Shown: positions 60,170 through 64,000 of the stretch, one piece after another | How positions within the stretch are numbered: position 1 is the first letter of the stretch | How the letters are laid out: every line of letters starts with the position of its first letter | Origin: a virus | Direction: 5' to 3' (one strand) | IMG/VR virus record: IMGVR_UViG_3300042874_000086 | Coordinates: 1-64,000 of that record | Length of the DNA stretch: 64,000 bases | Made by a program: the position numbers and the translations under genes | The notes under the pieces: generated by a model | Told to the model about the DNA's origin: nothing | Seen by the model: the letters and a program-made list of their open reading frames with translations, nothing else | The model's database searches: none

Positions 60170-61573
60170 ATGAATGAGTACAAAGTAATAGCCCAAATTA
60201 AAACATCCATCCCCTCCAAAGCTCAAGAGGCTTTTAAAAATGCTCTTGAGCTTTACCCAGAGCTTTTAATAGTTCTATCCTCCTTTGAGATACAAAACCC
60301 CTACAATATTTCTTTATCAATAAGACCTACCCGTAACCCTTTAAATGTTAGTTTATTAGAGGGGTTAGCTAGGGTATGTTATTGGTTAACCTTATCAGAT
60401 GAAAAGGCGGCCAAGTCCGAGTTTGTTAAATTAAGTACCGAGCAACAGCAAATAATTTACGGACTCTTCAAAGGGCACTTCCAAAGGTATGTTGGTAGAG
60501 ATTTTATGTTAGATAATATCCCAAAATTGTATGAATTGCAGGATTTATATGCGTCTTTTATAAAACTGCCCAGCAAACTTGAAAGTGACTTTGAGGAACA
60601 TTTAGAGGGTATTAAAAAAGATTTCGATTTATCAAAAGCTAAGTTACCAGTACATATGATTATTATACCAAAAAGTAGCCGTAAGAGTTCTAAAATATAC
60701 TACATTATTAAGAAAGGTAACTCAATTCATAGTAATCTTAGTAATAACCTTATACGGGAGTACTTTAAGAATAATTTTCACTACGCCAGTTTTGGGTGTA
60801 TCTTTCTATATAGTAAAGTTGCGAATAGAAGATACGGTAAGCACATTATACCTATCTGTTTCAGTCTAGAATACAGAAGTATACTGGAGTTATATAAAGG
60901 AAATACCGAAGTAAAATTAGAGGGTATCATTTTTGATACCAAAAAGTACTTCCCAGAAATAAAATCAAACTACATTGACGTTAAATTCCCACAAACAAAA
61001 TTATTAGGTACCTCAGAAGTATTTGAACAACATCTTAGAGGTGCTAAGGAAAATAACTTATTAGTATTCTCAAATGGAATTGTAAAGATTAACTTCATTA
61101 CTAAATATAGGTCTGTAAAGGTTGCTGATTTTATTTTAGATGATGAATTCATACCTATAGGACTACTTACAGTAGAGGGCACTAAACATTTTATAAATAT
61201 ATCTAACGACTTTGTGGAGGGGGGACTTGATAATAGGTATATTACAGTAACCGATAGATTTTTGGGTAATATTAAGGTAAGTACCAAGTTATTTGATATT
61301 CAAGGAAAAGGCTTATTTCAATGTAATCATTGCGGTGCAGTTACTAAAACAAATATCAAAGGGTTATGTAGTAGTTGTTATAGTAGATTTCATAACATAG
61401 CAGAGTTTTGTGGGGAGGGTATTACGATACCAGAGGGGTCTTTGAATCCATTCAATATAAAATTATGCAAGTGCGATATTAAGGGTGATTCTGAACTAAC
61501 TTTTATTATTAATTATGAGAACGTAATAGGAAAGCAATTAAGCCTTCCTATTTATGAGTATTGGGTAGGGTAG
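60170..61573 (+). CDS. Unknown protein with C-terminal zinc ribbon (467 aa)
   Basis: No recognised family in residues 1-380, which mix helices and strands (LEGLARVCYWLTLSDEKAAK; VHMIIIPKSSRKSSKIYYII). Residues about 383-405 read CNHCGAVTKTNIKGLCSSC, a four-Cys zinc ribbon, followed by CKCD. It is last in the replication-recombination operon after the sigma gene, so a role in late transcription or replication is possible but unproven. Confidence 0.65.
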   Translation: MNEYKVIAQIKTSIPSKAQEAFKNALELYPELLIVLSSFEIQNPYNISLSIRPTRNPLNVSLLEGLARVCYWLTLSDEKAAKSEFVKLSTEQQQIIYGLFKGHFQRYVGRDFMLDNIPKLYELQDLYASFIKLPSKLESDFEEHLEGIKKDFDLSKAKLPVHMIIIPKSSRKSSKIYYIIKKGNSIHSNLSNNLIREYFKNNFHYASFGCIFLYSKVANRRYGKHIIPICFSLEYRSILELYKGNTEVKLEGIIFDTKKYFPEIKSNYIDVKFPQTKLLGTSEVFEQHLRGAKENNLLVFSNGIVKINFITKYRSVKVADFILDDEFIPIGLLTVEGTKHFINISNDFVEGGLDNRYITVTDRFLGNIKVSTKLFDIQGKGLFQCNHCGAVTKTNIKGLCSSCYSRFHNIAEFCGEGITIPEGSLNPFNIKLCKCDIKGDSELTFIINYENVIGKQLSLPIYEYWVG

Positions 61574-61576
61574 AGT

Positions 61577-61834
61577 TTATAACCCTTTCTGTATTACATA
61601 GTCACCACAAGACTCACAAGGTTCATCGTCAGAATAGGTAATTTCACCAAAGCCATCTACTAAGTACCTAATATTATTTTCGTATTCATCTTTGGTAAAT
61701 TGGATACCCTGTAGTGTTACACATAGAGCTTGCCAGGCTTCTGTAAGCTCTTCAATACTTAAGTCATCTAGACTCTTTCCTTTATATGTTGTCCAGAACG
61801 CTGTGCAGCCGCTGCTTGTTTCAAAATCCTTCAT
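61577..61834 (-). CDS. Hypothetical protein (85 aa)
   Basis: Acidic helical protein ending in DDEPCESCGDYVI with one CxxC pair. ATG at 61834 overlaps the upstream stop codon (TGATG) with GAGGA nearby; a TTG one codon earlier is less likely. Contains TAFWTTYKGKSLDDLSIEEL. No family recognised. Confidence 0.6.
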   Translation of the reverse strand: MKDFETSSGCTAFWTTYKGKSLDDLSIEELTEAWQALCVTLQGIQFTKDEYENNIRYLVDGFGEITYSDDEPCESCGDYVIQKGL

Positions 61835-62019
61835 CAATCTTCCTCCTCATATACTTCTATACCATTACCCCAGAGAATTTGTATATCGTCTGGTGATAAC
61901 ACCCCCAACTCAATAACACAATCCCCGTCTGAACAAGATATGTAAGCGGTACCCCAGCCCGCAAATACATCAACATGAACACTACAATCCATTCCTAAAT
62001 AATATGATAGGTTTTTCAC
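61834..62019 (-). CDS. Hypothetical protein (61 aa)
   Basis: Small acidic protein (GWGTAYISCSDGDCVIELGV). GTG start at 62019, nine nt after GGAG; an overlapping ATG is out of frame and stops at once. Coupled to the 85-aa gene downstream. Function unknown. Confidence 0.55.
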   Translation of the reverse strand: MKNLSYYLGMDCSVHVDVFAGWGTAYISCSDGDCVIELGVLSPDDIQILWGNGIEVYEEED

Positions 62020-62058
62020 ATTTTAATTCTCCTTAATATGTTAAAGGCTTCTTTAAGT

Positions 62059-62934
62059 TTATTTACTAATGAATTCATTATAGTCTTTACAATCACTCGT
62101 GTAGAATGGTACTAAGTCTTTTAAAAGTCGGGCGTGTTTAATCTCAAAGTAATCTGAAAGGTCGCTCTGAAGATATTTTATAACTGCCTCTTGTCCTACT
62201 TTATCTTGGTCAAACATCAAGTAGATAGTTTCAACTCCTTGCTTTAACAACTGTGATATTTTATCAGCCCCAAAGGTGTTATTAACCCCAAAGTTGAAGA
62301 TTGCTGGAATACCACTTTGAACTAAAGACAGGGCGTCCATAACACCCTCACAAAGTACTATATAGGGGGTATAAGGTTCTACAGGTGGGTATATTAAACT
62401 ATATACATTTAACCCTTTAGAATACTTGTACTTCTGCATACCATCCTTGATTTCCCCTAGTGCCCTAGAGTTAAACGCTATAGGTGTTCCATCATAATCA
62501 GGCATAGGGAATATAATACGGTCTTCAAAATGGCCGTAATCACAGAAATATAACCCATATTTAGTCATGGTTTCTTTTGTAAGACCCCTCCAAACTTCTG
62601 GAAGTTCCTTTTCTGAATGAGGGGGAAATAAAACATTTACTTTTTCTTTCTCCCCAGTCTTAGAAAAGATTTCTTCCACTTTCTTATAGAGAGATTGGCG
62701 CATAATGTCATCTACCATATCTTCATCTTCAACATCAAACAACCAAAACTTCTTATTTATCTTATAAGAACAACTAAAACAAATTCCATACCCGTTTTCT
62801 AGGTTTACTGAAAAGGATGGGTGCTTATCTTGGTGGTTTGGATTAAAACAAGTGGTAAGTATAAATCCCTTACCAGACGGTTGAATAGGTTTACCAAGCC
62901 CTTTTATCTTTGCTTCAATTATTTCTTTTAACAT
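62059..62934 (-). CDS. DnaG-like primase
   Basis: N-terminal zinc-binding motif CFNPNHQDKHPSFSV...CFSC (C29, H34, C52, C55), RNA polymerase basic domain (YGHFEDRIIFPMPDYDG ... AFNSRAL) and TOPRIM (VLCEGVMDALS near 200, MFDQDKVGQEA near 243). 291 aa, so the helicase-binding C-terminus is minimal. Synthesises lagging-strand primers with the DnaB-like helicase encoded next. ATG after GGAGACCGA. Second primase of the window. Confidence 0.9.
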   Translation of the reverse strand: MLKEIIEAKIKGLGKPIQPSGKGFILTTCFNPNHQDKHPSFSVNLENGYGICFSCSYKINKKFWLFDVEDEDMVDDIMRQSLYKKVEEIFSKTGEKEKVNVLFPPHSEKELPEVWRGLTKETMTKYGLYFCDYGHFEDRIIFPMPDYDGTPIAFNSRALGEIKDGMQKYKYSKGLNVYSLIYPPVEPYTPYIVLCEGVMDALSLVQSGIPAIFNFGVNNTFGADKISQLLKQGVETIYLMFDQDKVGQEAVIKYLQSDLSDYFEIKHARLLKDLVPFYTSDCKDYNEFISK

Positions 62935-62957
62935 TCGGTCTCCTTTACTACGGTTAT

Positions 62958-62986
62958 ATTATAACATACTTTTAGCGAGTTCGCAA
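62958..62986 (-). promoter_or_regulatory. Candidate sigma70 promoter for primase
   Basis: On the minus strand TTGCGA (62986-62981), 17-nt spacer, TATAAT (62963-62958). The -35 box falls inside the inverted-repeat arm at 62977-62991. Confidence 0.6.
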
Positions 62987-63043
62987 AGCTTCGAGCTAAC
63001 CTTCGGGTTCGCTAAAGGTATTTTAAGGAAGCTTTGCGAACTC
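62971..63043. repeat. Overlapping alternative hairpins
   Basis: Arms 62977-62991 (GAGTTCGCAAAGCTT) and 63029-63043 are a perfect 15-bp inverted repeat. TTTAGCGA (62971-62978) can instead pair with TCGCTAAA (63009-63016), and AACC-TTCG-GGTT between them forms a stable tetraloop hairpin. The two long pairings overlap at 62977-62978, so only one can be complete, like an attenuator switch. Confidence 0.65.
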
Positions 63044-63078
63044 TTCCTCAATTTGCCTAATTTTTATTAGGAACTTCC

Positions 63079-63486
63079 ATGCCTAAACTTAATAAAGTAG
63101 AGATAATTTGCCCAATACGTGGTAGTTTTTTACAACAGCCTAATAATCACCTACAGGGGAAGGGCTGTAGTAATTGTCAAAAGAATGGGTTTCAGAAGGC
63201 ACTCCCAGCTACTTTATATTACTTAAAAGTTACTTCTGGGGATACTGTACTATACAAAATAGGTATTACAAATAGAACAGTTAAACAAAGGTATACCACA
63301 ACAAACCATAACTTAATAAATATAGTATTTATTAAGGAGTTTAAAAGTGGTTTAGATTGTTATAATGAAGAGCAGCGGTTACTTAAAAAGTATAAAGACT
63401 ACCTATATAAAGGAAGCCCTATACTGAGCTCTGGCAACACAGAACTTTTTACAAAGGATATTATGTGTCTAGAATACATTACATAA
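63079..63486 (+). CDS. GIY-YIG-type endonuclease with truncated DUF723 zinc region
   Basis: N-terminal VEIICPIRGSFLQQPNNHLQ with GCSNC is the end of a DUF723 repeat, the zinc-binding DNA-reading module. LYYLKVTSGDTVLYKIGITN with RTVKQRY is a GIY-YIG-superfamily nuclease. Homologues usually have longer N-termini (HxxKYDYS...), so this copy may be shortened or degenerating. It lies on the strand opposite to the helicase and primase genes, between them, as mobile endonucleases do. Confidence 0.75.
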   Translation: MPKLNKVEIICPIRGSFLQQPNNHLQGKGCSNCQKNGFQKALPATLYYLKVTSGDTVLYKIGITNRTVKQRYTTTNHNLINIVFIKEFKSGLDCYNEEQRLLKKYKDYLYKGSPILSSGNTELFTKDIMCLEYIT

Positions 63487-64000
63487 TAATATCAGTAGAA
63501 TTAAACCGCATATGGGAGAAATCAGTACCAAGTATGTAAGTAGCTTTAGCACTATTTCTACTTTTGATAGTAAATACCCTAAGAACTTTTTCAGCGTACT
63601 CTTCTTTAGATGCATACAAATGTAAGAACAAAGTAGACGAAAATTCGAGTTCTTTTGACCCCCTGGGGGATACGGTAATTTCATCACCCTCCAACTTTAC
63701 ATCAGTCATATTTACTTGTATAGGTGTCAAAATGACTATTGAAAGTTCCATCGTTAACTGATGTAATAGCTTAACTAGGTGGCTAAGTTGTTTCCAATCT
63801 TCCCCAACCCCAGTCATCTCCACTAACTGAATGTAATCAAGTACAAATAGTTGAATACCAATACTTGCCTGCTCTCTAATGGTTGTTTCTATTTCATCTG
63901 CTGAATACCTTATACTCTTAATATTAAATGCAACATCCCCAGAAAAATATTTTTGTTTCCATGAATTTACACCCGCCACTACTACTGGGTCTGTATTACC
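63479..64000 (-). CDS. DnaB-like replicative helicase (5' part outside window)
   Basis: The frame is open to the window edge (173 residues seen). IGIQLFVLDYIQLVEM is the Walker B/DYLQL motif, VILTPIQVN the sensor motif (SQLNR in DnaB), RGSKELEFSSTLFLHLYASK follows, and the end FTIKSRNSAKATYILGTD matches the C-terminal arginine-finger region. Ends at TAA overlapping the 3' end of the GIY-YIG gene by 8 bases. A GTG at 63979 is internal, not the start. Confidence 0.85.
   Translation of the reverse strand, partial: GNTDPVVVAGVNSWKQKYFSGDVAFNIKSIRYSADEIETTIREQASIGIQLFVLDYIQLVEMTGVGEDWKQLSHLVKLLHQLTMELSIVILTPIQVNMTDVKLEGDEITVSPRGSKELEFSSTLFLHLYASKEEYAEKVLRVFTIKSRNSAKATYILGTDFSHMRFNSTDIIM

Noticed and set aside
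1-64000. tRNA or rRNA genes, integrase, attachment sites, restriction-modification or toxin-antitoxin genes
   Set aside because: I looked for cloverleaf-like segments and characteristic protein motifs and saw none that I could support by eye.

Overview
The window is a continuous piece of a tailed double-stranded DNA phage genome (Caudoviricetes). It is AT-rich, tightly packed and cut at both ends inside genes. An HK97-type head (portal, prohead protease, major capsid), a tail-terminator gene, a 2105-residue tape measure and a lambda-like tail tip (L-like and J-like proteins) indicate a siphovirus with a very long flexible tail; about 1.5 A of tail per tape-measure residue would give roughly 300 nm. 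No integrase, repressor or other sign of lysogeny was found. Host-type sigma70 promoters (TTGACA-N17-TATAAT) occur at several places. A bacterial host is certain; a Gram-negative host is likely, but its identity cannot be read from the window.

Layout. (1) 1-3.5 kb: leftward small early-type genes of unknown function, two perfect sigma70 promoters, six copies of a 16-bp palindrome and a 0.4-kb short-repeat array. (2) 3.5-17.6 kb, leftward: phosphoesterase, DUF1353 protein, DNA ligase, dCMP deaminase, GroES-like co-chaperonin, ThyX, HNH nuclease, intein-bearing ribonucleotide reductase alpha, its beta subunit, MazG-like protein, and both terminase subunits at the upstream end. (3) A 0.33-kb divergent control region with a perfect 45-bp-arm inverted repeat. 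(4) 18.0-50.9 kb, rightward: head genes, head-tail connection, major tail protein, tail chaperones, tape measure, tail tip, fibres, a lysis cassette with two M15 peptidases, a PAS-domain protein and further virion proteins. (5) 50.9-53.8 kb, leftward: RuvC-like resolvase, PIN-PhoH ATPase and ColE2-like replicase/primase. (6) A second divergent region carrying a 60-bp element shared with the first and a perfect 26-bp-arm inverted repeat, a candidate origin. (7) 54.1-61.6 kb, rightward: flap exonuclease, dNMP kinase, zinc-ribbon protein, SSB-like protein, acyl carrier protein, SbcD/SbcC-like nuclease and a sigma-70 family factor. (8) 61.6-64 kb, leftward: two small genes, DnaG-like primase and DnaB-like helicase, with a GIY-YIG nuclease gene inserted on the other strand.

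How it fits together. The nucleotide genes (RNR, ThyX, dCMP deaminase, dNMP kinase, MazG-like) supply dNTPs to a phage replisome (helicase, primases, SSB, exonucleases, ligase, resolvase). The phage sigma factor probably switches on the late genes. Candidate target sites, TACGAT(A/T)AT, lie 31-52 nt upstream of nine late or operon-leading genes, at exactly 36 nt for four of them. Three intron-like selfish elements (an intein, an HNH gene and a GIY-YIG gene) sit in or beside the nucleotide and replication genes.

Corrections to simple ORF calling: a 42-aa membrane protein at 1361-1489; a 58-aa zinc-ribbon gene at 55593-55769; an apparent ATC start at 46707; the J-like tail hub split by an in-frame amber codon at 38769; and better-supported starts for several genes (nrdA, thyX, protease, replicase and others).
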